DNA from: Chloroflexota bacterium
Lineage (GTDB): Bacteria; Chloroflexota; Limnocylindria; P2-11E
DNA: 61,448 bases
Assembly (NCBI GenBank): GCA_016194865.1
Contig: JACQAT010000018.1
Location: 1 to 61,448 of the forward strand
Reading direction: 5' to 3'
Positions 24,148 to 32,881 of this stretch are shown here, one piece after another. The position numbers and the translations under genes are program-made. The notes beneath the pieces are model-generated. The model made no database searches and was not told where the DNA came from. It saw nothing but the letters and a program-made list of their open reading frames with translations. How positions within the stretch are numbered: position 1 is the first letter of the stretch; each line of letters opens with the position of its first letter.

Positions 24148-25502
24148 GCCAGCGAAATCCGTACTCGCCGCACACCGACGCCGACCGGGCCGCGATGCTG
24201 GCGGCGATCGGCGCGGCCTCGGTGGACGAGCTGCTCGGCGTGATCCCCGTGCACGCGCGACGGCCCCGCCTGGGCGCCCCCGCGGGGCTCGCTGAGCTCG
24301 ACCTCTTCGCGGAGCTCTCGCGCATCGCGTCGCAGGATCGGCCCGCGGGCAGCGGACCGTTCTTCCTCGGCGCGGGTGTCTACCGGCGCTACATCCCCGC
24401 GGCCGTCCCGCTGCTCGCGGCGCGCGGCGAGTTCCTCACCGCGTACACGCCGTACCAGCCTGAGGTGAGCCAGGGAACGCTCCAGGCGATCTGGGAGTAC
24501 CAGTCCCTCGTCGCGGATCTCCTCGCGATGGACGTCTCGAACGCGTCGCTCTACGACGGGTCGACCGCGGTCGCCGAGGCCGCGCTGCTCGCGGTGCGTG
24601 CGACGGGTCGCCATCGCGTCGTCGTGTCGCACGACGTGCATCCCCACCACCGCGCGATCTTGAGAACGTACTCGAGAGGGCCGGACATCGAGATCGTCGA
24701 GGTCCCCGACACCAAAGCGCTCATCGCGGCGGCGCCGGGCTCGGCCGGGCTCATCACCGCGAATCCATCCTTCTTCGGGACGCTCGTCGACATGCGCGCC
24801 GTCTCTGAGGCCGCACATGCGGCGGGCGCGCTCGCGATCGCGTCGATCGAGCCGGTGTCCTGCGCGCTGCTCGAGCCGCCGGGGGCATGCGGGATCGACG
24901 TCGCCGTCGGCGACGGCCAGCCGCTGGGCATCCCGATGACCTTCGGCGGCCCGTACGTCGGGATCATGGCGACGACGAGCGTGCTGGTCCGTCAGATGCC
25001 GGGGCGCATCGTCGGCGCGACGCAGGATTCGAATGGCACCCGCGGCTTCGTGAACACGCTCCAGACGCGCGAGCAGCACATCCGCCGCGAGAAGGCGACC
25101 AGCAACATCTGCACGAACGAGGCGGTCTACGCGATCCACGCCGCCGTCTATCTCGCGCTCCTCGGTCCGCACGGCCTCCGCTCGGTCGCCGCGCGCTCGG
25201 TCGCGCAGGCGCACGCGCTCGCGGCGCGCCTGGCGGCGTTCCCGGGCTGTCGCGTGACGAACGACGGCGACTTCTTCAGCGAGTTCACGCTCGCGACGCC
25301 GCTCCACGCGACCGAGCTCCGCGACGCGCTGCTCGCGGATGACATCACCGCGGGCTACCCGCTCGGCCACGACTTCCCGGAGCGCAAGAACGAGCTGCTC
25401 ATCGCCTGCACCGAGCTGACGACCGACGACGACATCACCGCCCTCGTCGAGGGCATCCGCGCGCGCGTCGGCGCCGGTGCGCCCGCGGGTGCGTCGCGAT
25501 GA
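24144..25502 (+). CDS. gcvPA: Glycine dehydrogenase (decarboxylating) subunit 1
   Basis: A 452-residue N-terminal half of the split P protein. It has YTPYQPEVSQGTLQAIWEYQ, DVSNASLYDGSTAVAEA and QTREQHIRREKATSNICTNEA. Together with GcvPB it decarboxylates glycine with pyridoxal phosphate and loads GcvH. TTG at 24144 overlaps the gcvH stop; its ATGA end overlaps gcvPB. The split form is common outside Proteobacteria. Confidence 0.95.
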   Translation: MSQRNPYSPHTDADRAAMLAAIGAASVDELLGVIPVHARRPRLGAPAGLAELDLFAELSRIASQDRPAGSGPFFLGAGVYRRYIPAAVPLLAARGEFLTAYTPYQPEVSQGTLQAIWEYQSLVADLLAMDVSNASLYDGSTAVAEAALLAVRATGRHRVVVSHDVHPHHRAILRTYSRGPDIEIVEVPDTKALIAAAPGSAGLITANPSFFGTLVDMRAVSEAAHAAGALAIASIEPVSCALLEPPGACGIDVAVGDGQPLGIPMTFGGPYVGIMATTSVLVRQMPGRIVGATQDSNGTRGFVNTLQTREQHIRREKATSNICTNEAVYAIHAAVYLALLGPHGLRSVAARSVAQAHALAARLAAFPGCRVTNDGDFFSEFTLATPLHATELRDALLADDITAGYPLGHDFPERKNELLIACTELTTDDDITALVEGIRARVGAGAPAGASR

Positions 25503-26977
25503 CGAAGCGCTTTCCGGAAAGCGGCGCGACGACCGCCGAGCCCGCGCTCGAGCCGCTGCTCACCGAGCTCGCGCGCTCGGTGCGGGGGAACGGGCACGTG
25601 GCGGCGTCCGACGGCGCTTCGCGGATCCCCGCGAGGTTCGCGCGCACCGTGCCGCTCGGGCTGCCCGAGCTCGCGGAGCAGCAGGTGGTGCGGCACTTCA
25701 CGCACCTCGCCCAGCTGAACTACTCCGTCGACACCGGGTTCTATCCCCTCGGCTCGTGCACGATGAAGTACAACCCGAAGATCAACGACCGCGTCGCCGG
25801 CCTCCCGGGATTCGCCGACATGCACCCGCTGCAGCCCGACGCCGATACCCAGGGCGCGCTCCGCCTGATCTACGAGCTCGAGCGCCTGCTCGGCGGCATC
25901 ACCGGCTTTCCGGCGATCTCGCTCCAGCCGGCTGCCGGGGCGCACGCCGAGTTCACCGCGATCCTGATGTTCAAGGCCTATCACGCCGCGCGCGGCGACA
26001 CGAAGCGCCGGCGCGTCATCGTTCCCGACTCGGCGCACGGGACGAATCCGTCCTCCGCGGCGATGTGCGGCTTCGAGGTGACGACCGTCCGCAGCGACGC
26101 GCGCGGCAACGTCGACCTCGCCGCGCTCGAGGACACGCTGGGCGACGACGTCGTCGGGATGATGCTCACGAATCCGAACACGCTCGGCCTGTTCGAGGAG
26201 CGCCTGGAAGAGGTCATCGCGGCGGTGCATCGCCACGGCGGCCTGATGTACGGGGACGGCGCGAACATGAACGCGCTGCTCGGCATCGCGCGGCCCGGCG
26301 ATCTCGGCTTCGACGTCATCCACCTGAACCTGCACAAGACCTTCTCCACGCCGCACGGGGCGGGCGGCCCGGGCGCGGGTCCGGTCTGCGCGAACGACAA
26401 GCTCGCGCCCTTCCTCCCCGTGCCGTTCGTCGTCCGCGACGGCGACACGTATCGCCTGTCCGAGGACCGGCCCCAGAGCGTCGGCCGGGTCCGCGCGTTC
26501 CACGGCAACTACGGCGTGCTCGTCCGCGCCTACACGTACATCCGCAATCTCGGCGAGGAGGGCCTGCGCGCCTGCGGCGAGGACGCGATCCTCGCCGCGA
26601 ACTACCTGCTGTCGCGGCTTCGCGGCGCGTACGACCTGGCGTACGACCGCCCCTGCATGCACGAGTTCGTCCTCACCGCGGCGGCGCAGAAGAAGGCCGG
26701 GGCGTCGGCGCTCGATATCGCGAAGGCGCTCATCGACGAGGGCTTCCACCCGCCGACGGTCTACTTCCCGCTCATCGTCCCCGAGGCCCTGATGATCGAG
26801 CCGACGGAGACGGAGCCGAAGGAGACGCTCGACGCCTTCGCTGACGCGCTCGTGCGCATCGCCGATCGCGTGAAGACCGATCCCGCGGCCGTGCACGACG
26901 CGCCGCGCAACGCGCCGCTCCGCCGCCTCGATGAGGTGGCCGCCGCGCGACGACCGCGTCTTCACTGGCGCGCGTGA
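25499..26977 (+). CDS. gcvPB: Glycine dehydrogenase (decarboxylating) subunit 2
   Basis: A 492-residue C-terminal half of the split P protein, carrying the PLP site: DSAHGTNPSSA, MYGDGANMNALLG and the Schiff-base lysine in HLNLHKTFSTPHGGG-like sequence (here HLNLHKTFSTPHGAG). LGSCTMKYNPK is also typical. ATG at 25499 overlaps gcvPA. Its last bases overlap the following NlpC/P60-like gene. Confidence 0.95.
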   Translation: MTKRFPESGATTAEPALEPLLTELARSVRGNGHVAASDGASRIPARFARTVPLGLPELAEQQVVRHFTHLAQLNYSVDTGFYPLGSCTMKYNPKINDRVAGLPGFADMHPLQPDADTQGALRLIYELERLLGGITGFPAISLQPAAGAHAEFTAILMFKAYHAARGDTKRRRVIVPDSAHGTNPSSAAMCGFEVTTVRSDARGNVDLAALEDTLGDDVVGMMLTNPNTLGLFEERLEEVIAAVHRHGGLMYGDGANMNALLGIARPGDLGFDVIHLNLHKTFSTPHGAGGPGAGPVCANDKLAPFLPVPFVVRDGDTYRLSEDRPQSVGRVRAFHGNYGVLVRAYTYIRNLGEEGLRACGEDAILAANYLLSRLRGAYDLAYDRPCMHEFVLTAAAQKKAGASALDIAKALIDEGFHPPTVYFPLIVPEALMIEPTETEPKETLDAFADALVRIADRVKTDPAAVHDAPRNAPLRRLDEVAAARRPRLHWRA

Positions 26978-27288
26978 GGACATCGGGCGGCACCAGCGCG
27001 ACCGGTCTGGACTGCTCCGGCCTCATCCAGCAGGTGTACCGTCTCAATGGTGTGGCGCTGCCGCGCGACGCCGATCAGCAGGCCCTCGCGGGCCGCGCGG
27101 TGACCTCTCCTGAGGCTGGCGATCTGCTCTTCTTCGGCAAGGACCGCGTGACGCACGTGGCGCTGGCGACGGGGCCCGAAACGTTCATTCACGCGCCGCG
27201 GAGCGGGACGTCGGTCCAGCACGGCGCGCTGACGGCGGAACCCGGGCCGGTCGCGGTCCGTCGCTATCTCATGGGATCCGCCGAATGA
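26974..27288 (+). CDS. Short NlpC/P60-like protein, N-terminally truncated
   Basis: A 104-residue protein covering most of an NlpC/P60 (C40) cysteine peptidase domain. Catalytic Cys14 in GLDCSG, His61 in VTHVALA and His73 in FIHAP are present. Normal members begin 15-20 residues earlier with a helix and a Tyr-x-Trp-Gly-Gly-Thr strand; here Arg-Thr-Ser precedes Gly-Gly-Thr. In the same frame a stop lies at 26932-26934, so no longer form is possible without a frameshift. No signal peptide is present although the family usually acts on cell-wall peptides. It may be a decayed gene or a cytoplasmic variant. Confidence 0.7.
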   Translation: MRTSGGTSATGLDCSGLIQQVYRLNGVALPRDADQQALAGRAVTSPEAGDLLFFGKDRVTHVALATGPETFIHAPRSGTSVQHGALTAEPGPVAVRRYLMGSAE

Positions 27289-27920
27289 GCATGCGCCGCG
27301 CGGAGCTGCTCGAGTCGGACCCGCGCAACGACCGCGAGCTCGTCCTCGCCGCTCGCTCAGGCGAGATCCGCGCGTTCGACGCGCTGTTCTACCGCTACCG
27401 GGACGGCATCTTCCATCTCGGTCTCGCCATCACGAAGGACGCGGCGTATGCGGACGAGATCGTGGTGGACACCTTCGCCCGGGCGTACCGCCATCTCGAT
27501 CGGCTCGAGCCCGACGACTCGCTGCGTCCCTGGCTCTATCGCGTCGCGGTCAACCTCAGCTACAACCGGCGACCGCGCCGCTCGATCATCCTCACGCCCC
27601 TCGACGACGGCGCCTACGAGCTGCCGACAGCCGAGGAGCTCTCGCCGGCCTCGCTGGCCGAGCTCGCCGAGCGGCGCAGCGCCATGCTCGAGTGCGTCGA
27701 CAGGCTCGGTCAGAAGCACCGGCTGGTGGTCGTCCTGCACTACCTCAACGGCCTGAACCTCGCCGAGATCGCCGAGATCGTGGAGTGCCCGATCGGGACG
27801 GTGAAGTCGCGCCTGCACTACGCCCTGCTGAAGCTCCGAACGCATCTTTCCGCACATCCGGGCTTCGTGGTCGAACCGCAGGAGGCCATCGGCGCTACCA
27901 AGGGTGGAATGCGAGCGTGA
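27285..27920 (+). CDS. ECF-type RNA polymerase sigma factor
   Basis: A 211-residue extracytoplasmic-function sigma factor. Region 2 (about residues 25-90) has DALFYRYRDGIFHLG, DEIVVDTFARAYRHL and RPWLYRVAVNLSYN; region 4 (about 135-190) has LVVVLHYLNGLNLAEIAEIVECPIGTVKSRLHYAL, the -35-binding helix-turn-helix. ATG at 27285 overlaps the NlpC-like stop. The next gene overlaps too and encodes a membrane protein, a likely anti-sigma partner. Confidence 0.92.
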   Translation: MSMRRAELLESDPRNDRELVLAARSGEIRAFDALFYRYRDGIFHLGLAITKDAAYADEIVVDTFARAYRHLDRLEPDDSLRPWLYRVAVNLSYNRRPRRSIILTPLDDGAYELPTAEELSPASLAELAERRSAMLECVDRLGQKHRLVVVLHYLNGLNLAEIAEIVECPIGTVKSRLHYALLKLRTHLSAHPGFVVEPQEAIGATKGGMRA

Positions 27921-28360
27921 GGTACCGGCAGCGGCGCGGCCGCATGAGTCTTGACGAGCAGCTGGAGCTGGAGGACCTCCTCGACGAGGCCTTCGCTCCG
28001 CTGCGCGGGCGGGTGCCCGCGGTCTCCGCCGCGCGCGTCCGCGCGGCGGTCCGCTGGACACCCGCGGCGCCGCCACGACCGCGCGGCTTCGGCTGGCTGC
28101 TGCTCCTCGGGCGGCTGGCCGAGACCTCCCTCGCGCTGGGTCTCACCGCCTTCGTCTTCATCGGCACCTTCGGGAGCGCCGGCATCCGCGAGAGCTCGAA
28201 TGTCGAGGCCCGCTCGCCGGCGGCGCAGATCGTCCGCCCGCTCGACCAGGGCCCGCGCGGCGGGGCCCAGCCACGCGCGCGCCGCGTCACCGACGACGTC
28301 GATGCGGCGGCATCGCTCCTGGACGACTTCCCGACCGGAGGCGACCGCAACCTCCGTTAG
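27917..28360 (+). CDS. Single-pass membrane protein, probable anti-sigma factor
   Basis: A 147-residue protein: an acidic helical N-terminus (about residues 1-55, LDEQLELEDLLDEAF), one strong transmembrane segment (about 62-88, WLLLLGRLAETSLALGL...), and a short outer tail. This layout and the GTGA overlap with the ECF sigma gene fit an anti-sigma factor holding the sigma factor at the membrane. No zinc-finger HxxxCxxC motif is seen, so it would be a ZAS-lacking type. An ATG at 27944 is an alternative start. Confidence 0.65.
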   Translation: MRYRQRRGRMSLDEQLELEDLLDEAFAPLRGRVPAVSAARVRAAVRWTPAAPPRPRGFGWLLLLGRLAETSLALGLTAFVFIGTFGSAGIRESSNVEARSPAAQIVRPLDQGPRGGAQPRARRVTDDVDAAASLLDDFPTGGDRNLR

Positions 28361-29948
28361 GAGCGCGCGCGGCCCCTGGCAGGGGCTCGCGGTCCTCGTC
28401 CTGCTTTCGCTCGGCTCCCTCGCCGCCTGCGCGACGCCGGTCCCGGTGCGGCGGGATGTGGTGCTCGCGCTCGTCGGCGAGCCCACGTCGGTCCTCGCGG
28501 AGGAGCCGAACGCTCGGCTGCTCGCCGCCGCGGTCATGGAGACGCTGGTCGTGCGCGATTCGCGGGACGAGCTCTCCCCCCGCTTGGCGCAGGCGATCCC
28601 GACGCTCGCGAACGGCGGTCTGCGCTGGCTGGTCGACGAGGACAGCGTGTCCGGCCAGCTCGTCGCCGACTTCACGCTGCGCCCCGACGTGCGCTGGCAG
28701 GATCGGCGCCCGATCACCGCGGACGACGTGCGCTTCGCGTTCGCGCAGGACCGGAGCACGCCCGCGGGCACCGAGCGCCGGTATCGCGCGGACCGCATCG
28801 AGCGCGTCGAGGTCGTCGCCGAGCGGACCGCGCGCGTCTACTACCGGAAGGGGGAGCGCTGGCCCGACTACGCGCTCGGCCCCCGCGTGCTCCCGCGCCA
28901 CGTGCTCGGCGGCGCCAGCGAAGAGAGACGCGCCGCCTACGAGCGCTCCCCCCTTCACGCGGGTCCGTTCTCCGTGGCCGCGTGGATACCGGGGTTCGGT
29001 GTCACGCTCGCGGCGAATCCCGACTACGTCCTCGGGCCGCCGTCCCTCGGCCGCATCGAGGTGCGGTTCCTGCGCGACCGGGCCGCCGTCCTCGATGCGC
29101 TCAAGCGCGGCGAGGTGGACGTCGCTCCGTCACCCGCGCTCGAGGCCGACCTCGCGCTCGTGCTCGACCAGCTCGCCGACGGCACCGAGCGGTCGGGTCT
29201 GCAGACCTACTACAGCGCGACCGAATCGATCGAGGCGCTGCGCTTCGGCCCGCGTTTCGGCGAGGCGAGCGTGCGCAGGGCGATCGAGCTCGCCATCGAC
29301 CGAACGCGCATCGCCGACATCGTGTTCGCCGGTCGCGCGCGCGTGCCATCGAGCTATCTCGTCGCGCCGAGCCGTGAGGCGTTGACGCTCGGCGCGGCGC
29401 CACGCGTCGACCGCGAGCTCTCTCGCGCGCTGCTCGGGAGCGCCGGCTACCGGCCGGGTGGCTTCGGGATCCTCGAGCGCGACGGCGAGCGGCTCATCGC
29501 GACGCTCGTCGTCGCGGATGGCTCGGCGGCGCGGATCGATGCCGCGCGTCTGGTGGCGAGCGATCTCGCGGCGATCGGGATCGCGGTCGAGGTGCTGGCG
29601 CGCACGGCCGCGGAGGTGGACGCGGCGATCGAGAGATCGGCGTTCGAGCTCGCGCTCGTAGCGGAGTCCGGCGCCGATCCATTCAGCGCGACGGATCGCT
29701 ACCGCGGCCGCGCCGGGACGTGGTTCGACGCGCTCGCCGTCACGGCGCGGGGCGCGGGGGAGACCGATCAACGCGCGCTCTACGGTGAGCTCCAGCGCGT
29801 GTGGGCCGAGGTCCGGCCCGCGATCCCTCTGTACCAACGCCTGGCGGTCGACGTCGCACCCCGTGACCTGGCAGGCATACGACCGAGCCCCGCCGGCGCG
29901 CCGCTCACGTGGAATGCGGGCCTTTGGGGCTTCGCGCGCGCGCGCTGA
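28302..29948 (+). CDS. Divergent family-5 substrate-binding lipoprotein
   Basis: A 548-residue protein related to oligopeptide/nickel ABC binding proteins. A hydrophobic segment ends in the lipobox LAAC near residue 43. Domain features include LRPDVRWQDRRPITADDVRFAF, ALGPRVLPRHVL and AIELAIDRTRIADI. ATG at 28302, inside the previous gene, gives an unusually long basic n-region of about 27 residues; no better start is visible. Conserved family parts are more degenerate than in the three binding proteins that sit next to permease genes. The gene stands 212 bases before the first complete transporter, and no permease gene follows directly. Confidence 0.75.
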   Translation: MRRHRSWTTSRPEATATSVRSARGPWQGLAVLVLLSLGSLAACATPVPVRRDVVLALVGEPTSVLAEEPNARLLAAAVMETLVVRDSRDELSPRLAQAIPTLANGGLRWLVDEDSVSGQLVADFTLRPDVRWQDRRPITADDVRFAFAQDRSTPAGTERRYRADRIERVEVVAERTARVYYRKGERWPDYALGPRVLPRHVLGGASEERRAAYERSPLHAGPFSVAAWIPGFGVTLAANPDYVLGPPSLGRIEVRFLRDRAAVLDALKRGEVDVAPSPALEADLALVLDQLADGTERSGLQTYYSATESIEALRFGPRFGEASVRRAIELAIDRTRIADIVFAGRARVPSSYLVAPSREALTLGAAPRVDRELSRALLGSAGYRPGGFGILERDGERLIATLVVADGSAARIDAARLVASDLAAIGIAVEVLARTAAEVDAAIERSAFELALVAESGADPFSATDRYRGRAGTWFDALAVTARGAGETDQRALYGELQRVWAEVRPAIPLYQRLAVDVAPRDLAGIRPSPAGAPLTWNAGLWGFARAR

Positions 29949-30012
29949 ACCTCGAGCACATCCCATCGGTAACGGTCACAAAGCCGCACAGGCGTCGCAC
30001 GAGCCGCTAAAA

Positions 30013-30042
30013 TTGACGCTCGTCGCCGCCGACCGGCACAAT
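30013..30042 (+). promoter_or_regulatory. Promoter of the first oligopeptide-type transporter operon
   Basis: TTGACG (30013-30018) and CACAAT (30037-30042) are 18 bases apart. Transcription would start near 30050 and leave a leader of about 110 bases with GGAGGAG at 30150-30156 before the ATG at 30161. The rest of the 212-base gap from 29949 shows nothing else. Confidence 0.55.
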
Positions 30043-30160
30043 GATGCGGTCCGCTCGCGTGTTCGCCGCTGGTGGTGCTGCGAAAGGGAGGACCCCCGCG
30101 GCCAGCGTCCACTTCCTTCGTTCGATTTCGATCCAGCCCGAGAAGGTAGAGGAGGAGCGC

Positions 30161-31846
30161 ATGTACCAACGCCGTATCTGGCCTGTCCTGAGCCTGCTCT
30201 TGATCACCTCTCTGCTCGTCACCGCCTGCACCTCGACGACGCAGAACCCGTCGGCATCCGCTGGTGGCGCCGCCGACCCGAATGGGGAGCTCGTGACCAA
30301 CATGGGTGGCGAGCCCGACACCATCGACCCGCACAAGGCACAGTTCAACACCGAGATCGGCCAGGTCATGATGGTCTTCGAGGGCCTGATGACCCTCGAC
30401 CCCGCGACGCTCAAGCCCATTCCCGCAGCGGCCGCGAAGGATCCTGAGATCAGCGCCGATGGCCTCACCTGGAAGGTGACGCTGAAGGACGGTCTCAAGT
30501 TCTCCGACGGCACGCCGCTCACCGCGAAGGACTTCGCCTTCGGCTTCACGCGCACCTGCGACCCGGCGACGGCCGGCGATTACTCCTACGTCCTCTATGT
30601 CATCGCGGGCTGCGAGGCGTGGAATGGCATGAACGTGAAGAAGGCGACGCCCGCCGAGCTCAGCGCCGCCAAGGCGAAGCTCGGCGTCAAGGCGAACTCC
30701 GACAAGGAGATCCAGTTCACCCTCGCGGAGCCGGCCGCCTACTTCCGCTCGATCCTTTACATGTGGGTCGGGATGCCCGCCCGCGAGTCCGACGTGACCA
30801 AGGGCGGCGACAAGTGGACCGAGCCGGCGACCTACATCGGCAACGGCCCCTTCAAGCTCACCGAGTGGAAGCACTCGGAGAAGATGGTCTTCGAGCGGAA
30901 CGACAGCTACCGCACGCCGGCCAAGCTCAAGAAGTGGACCAAGGTCATGATCGGCGAGGGCGCCGTCGCCTTCGCGGCGTACCGCAACAACGAGCTCGAC
31001 GTCAACGGCATCAGCGCGGAAGATCTGCGCGCCGTCGATAGCGATGCCGACCTGAAGTCGCAGCTGGTCGACGTCGGTGGCGCCGCCACCTTCTACTACG
31101 GCTTCAACGTCGCGAAGCCGCCGTTCAACGACGCCAACCTGCGCCTGGCATTCGCCAAGTCGTTCGACCGCGAGGCATACATCAGGGACGTCCAGAAGAT
31201 CGGCAAGCCCGTCGCCACCGGCGGGTTCATCCCGCCCGGGATCCCGGGCTACGACAAGGACGACACGATCCAGAAGTACGACGTGGCCGAGGCGAAGAAG
31301 CTCTTCGACGCCGCGAGCCCCGCCGCCAAGGACGCGCTCAAGGGCCTGAAATTCACCTACGGCTCGAGCGCGCGCACCAAGACGCGGGTCGAGTGGGTGA
31401 CCCAGCAGTGGAAGACGAACCTGGGCGTGGACATCGGGCTCGACCCGGTGGACCGCACCGCGTTCACCGCGCTGACGAAGAAGCCCGAGACCACGCCACA
31501 GCTGTTCTCGCTCGGGTGGATCGCCGACTTCCCGGACCAGCAGAACTGGCACACGACCGTGTGGATCAGCAAGACCGGGATCTCGAGCAAGACCACCGGC
31601 TACAGCAACCCGGAGTTCGACAGGATCGTCCGCGCGGCGGACAAGGAGCAGGACCCGAAGAAGCGCGACGACGCGTACCTCCAGGCCGGCAAGATCCTGA
31701 GCAAGGACGCGCCGGCCGCCTGGATCTACTACGACGCCAGCAAGTACCTCAAGAAGCCCTGGGTGAAGGGTGTCACCGACACGGCCGTCGACTCGGTCCT
31801 CGGCGAGTTCCGGCTCTACGAGATCTACGTCACCAAGAAGGGCTAG
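30161..31846 (+). CDS. Oligopeptide-type ABC transporter substrate-binding lipoprotein 1
   Basis: A 561-residue family-5 binding lipoprotein (OppA/DppA type). The signal peptide ends in the lipobox VTAC at about residue 24. The family signature GGEPDTIDPHKAQF follows, then LKDGLKFSDGTPLTAKDFAFGF and YIGNGPFKLTEWK. It captures peptides or similar solutes outside the cell and delivers them to OppB/OppC. A strong Shine-Dalgarno sequence precedes the ATG. It is followed by a hairpin and two permease and two ATPase genes, so this is the only cluster here with a full transporter set. Confidence 0.94.
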   Translation: MYQRRIWPVLSLLLITSLLVTACTSTTQNPSASAGGAADPNGELVTNMGGEPDTIDPHKAQFNTEIGQVMMVFEGLMTLDPATLKPIPAAAAKDPEISADGLTWKVTLKDGLKFSDGTPLTAKDFAFGFTRTCDPATAGDYSYVLYVIAGCEAWNGMNVKKATPAELSAAKAKLGVKANSDKEIQFTLAEPAAYFRSILYMWVGMPARESDVTKGGDKWTEPATYIGNGPFKLTEWKHSEKMVFERNDSYRTPAKLKKWTKVMIGEGAVAFAAYRNNELDVNGISAEDLRAVDSDADLKSQLVDVGGAATFYYGFNVAKPPFNDANLRLAFAKSFDREAYIRDVQKIGKPVATGGFIPPGIPGYDKDDTIQKYDVAEAKKLFDAASPAAKDALKGLKFTYGSSARTKTRVEWVTQQWKTNLGVDIGLDPVDRTAFTALTKKPETTPQLFSLGWIADFPDQQNWHTTVWISKTGISSKTTGYSNPEFDRIVRAADKEQDPKKRDDAYLQAGKILSKDAPAAWIYYDASKYLKKPWVKGVTDTAVDSVLGEFRLYEIYVTKKG

Positions 31847-31868
31847 ACGAGACGCGGCACGTGCTGTT

Positions 31869-31901
31869 GAAGGAGGCCGGCCGAGAGGCCGGCCTCCTTT
31901 C
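31869..31901 (+). terminator. Hairpin between binding protein 1 and its permease
   Basis: A perfect 13-bp stem (31870-31882 with 31887-31899) around a GAGA loop, followed by TTTCTATTA. It can act as a partial terminator or 3' stabiliser, allowing more binding protein than permease. Confidence 0.8.
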
Positions 31902-31941
31902 TATTACGGATCCGTGACGGTCTTCGGAGTGTTTCAGGCGA

Positions 31942-31947
31942 TACACT
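31942..31947 (+). promoter_or_regulatory. Candidate -10 box for the first OppB gene (leaderless)
   Basis: TACACT ends 7 bases before the GTG at 31955. This suggests an extra promoter for the permease/ATPase genes after the hairpin. Confidence 0.35.
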
Positions 31948-31954
31948 CGCATCA

Positions 31955-32881
31955 GTGCTGAAGTACGTCATCAGGCGACTGCTCCTGGTGATCCCGACGC
32001 TCTTCTTCGTCGCATTGATCACGTTCGTGCTGGCGCAGGCGGCCCCCGGATCGCCGTTCGACAAGAACGAGACCAAGCCCCTGCCGGTGGCGACGATCGA
32101 GCGCCTCAACCGCTTCTACGGCCTGGATCGCCCGGTCTACGAACAATTCGTGGTATTCCTCGGCAACGCCGTGCGTCTGGATTTCGGCGTGAGCCTGCAG
32201 CGCGACCGCAGCGTGAACGACATCATCGGGCAGGGCCTGCCGCGCACCGCGCAGCTCGGGGTCATGGCCCTGTTCGTGGCGCTGGCGGTGGCGATCCCGC
32301 TCGGGGTCGTCAGCGCGCTCAAGCAGAACAGCGCGATCGACTACGCCAGCGTGTTCTTATCCACGATCGGGACCACCATCCCCTCGTTCGTCCTGGCGAT
32401 CGTGTTCATCTACTTCTTCGGCGTGCTCCTGAAGCTCCTGCCGTTCGTCGGCTGGGGTGACGGGCTCGACCGGCGGATGATCATGCCGACCGTCATCCTC
32501 GCGCTCGGCCCGATGGCCTTCCTCACGCGCATCACGCTCGCGAGCATGCTCGAGGCCATCCGCCAGGATTACGTGCGGACCGCGCGCAGCAAGGGGCTCG
32601 GCGAGCAGGTCGTGATCGTCACGCACGTGCTGAAGAACGCGCTCATCCCGGTCGCGACGGTCCTCGGTCCGGCCGCGGCGGCGCTCGTGACCGGATCGTT
32701 CATCATCGAAACGATCTTCAGCGTGCCGGGCGTCGGACGCGAGTACATCCGCAGCATCCTCGCGCGCGACTACCCGATCATCATGGGTACGACGATGCTC
32801 TACGCCGCGGTCATCGTGATCGCGAACCTCACGGTCGACCTCGTCTACGGCATGCTCGACCCCCGGATCAAGGTCGCATAG
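31955..32881 (+). CDS. Oligopeptide-type ABC permease OppB-like 1
   Basis: A 308-residue inner-membrane permease. It starts MLKYVIRRLLLVIPTLFFV with the OppB family TM1, has a long outside loop, and about six transmembrane segments in total. The EAA-type loop YVRTARSKGLGEQVVIVTHVLKNALIP binds the ATPase. GTG at 31955. It forms the channel with the OppC-like protein encoded next. Confidence 0.93.
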   Translation: MLKYVIRRLLLVIPTLFFVALITFVLAQAAPGSPFDKNETKPLPVATIERLNRFYGLDRPVYEQFVVFLGNAVRLDFGVSLQRDRSVNDIIGQGLPRTAQLGVMALFVALAVAIPLGVVSALKQNSAIDYASVFLSTIGTTIPSFVLAIVFIYFFGVLLKLLPFVGWGDGLDRRMIMPTVILALGPMAFLTRITLASMLEAIRQDYVRTARSKGLGEQVVIVTHVLKNALIPVATVLGPAAAALVTGSFIIETIFSVPGVGREYIRSILARDYPIIMGTTMLYAAVIVIANLTVDLVYGMLDPRIKVA

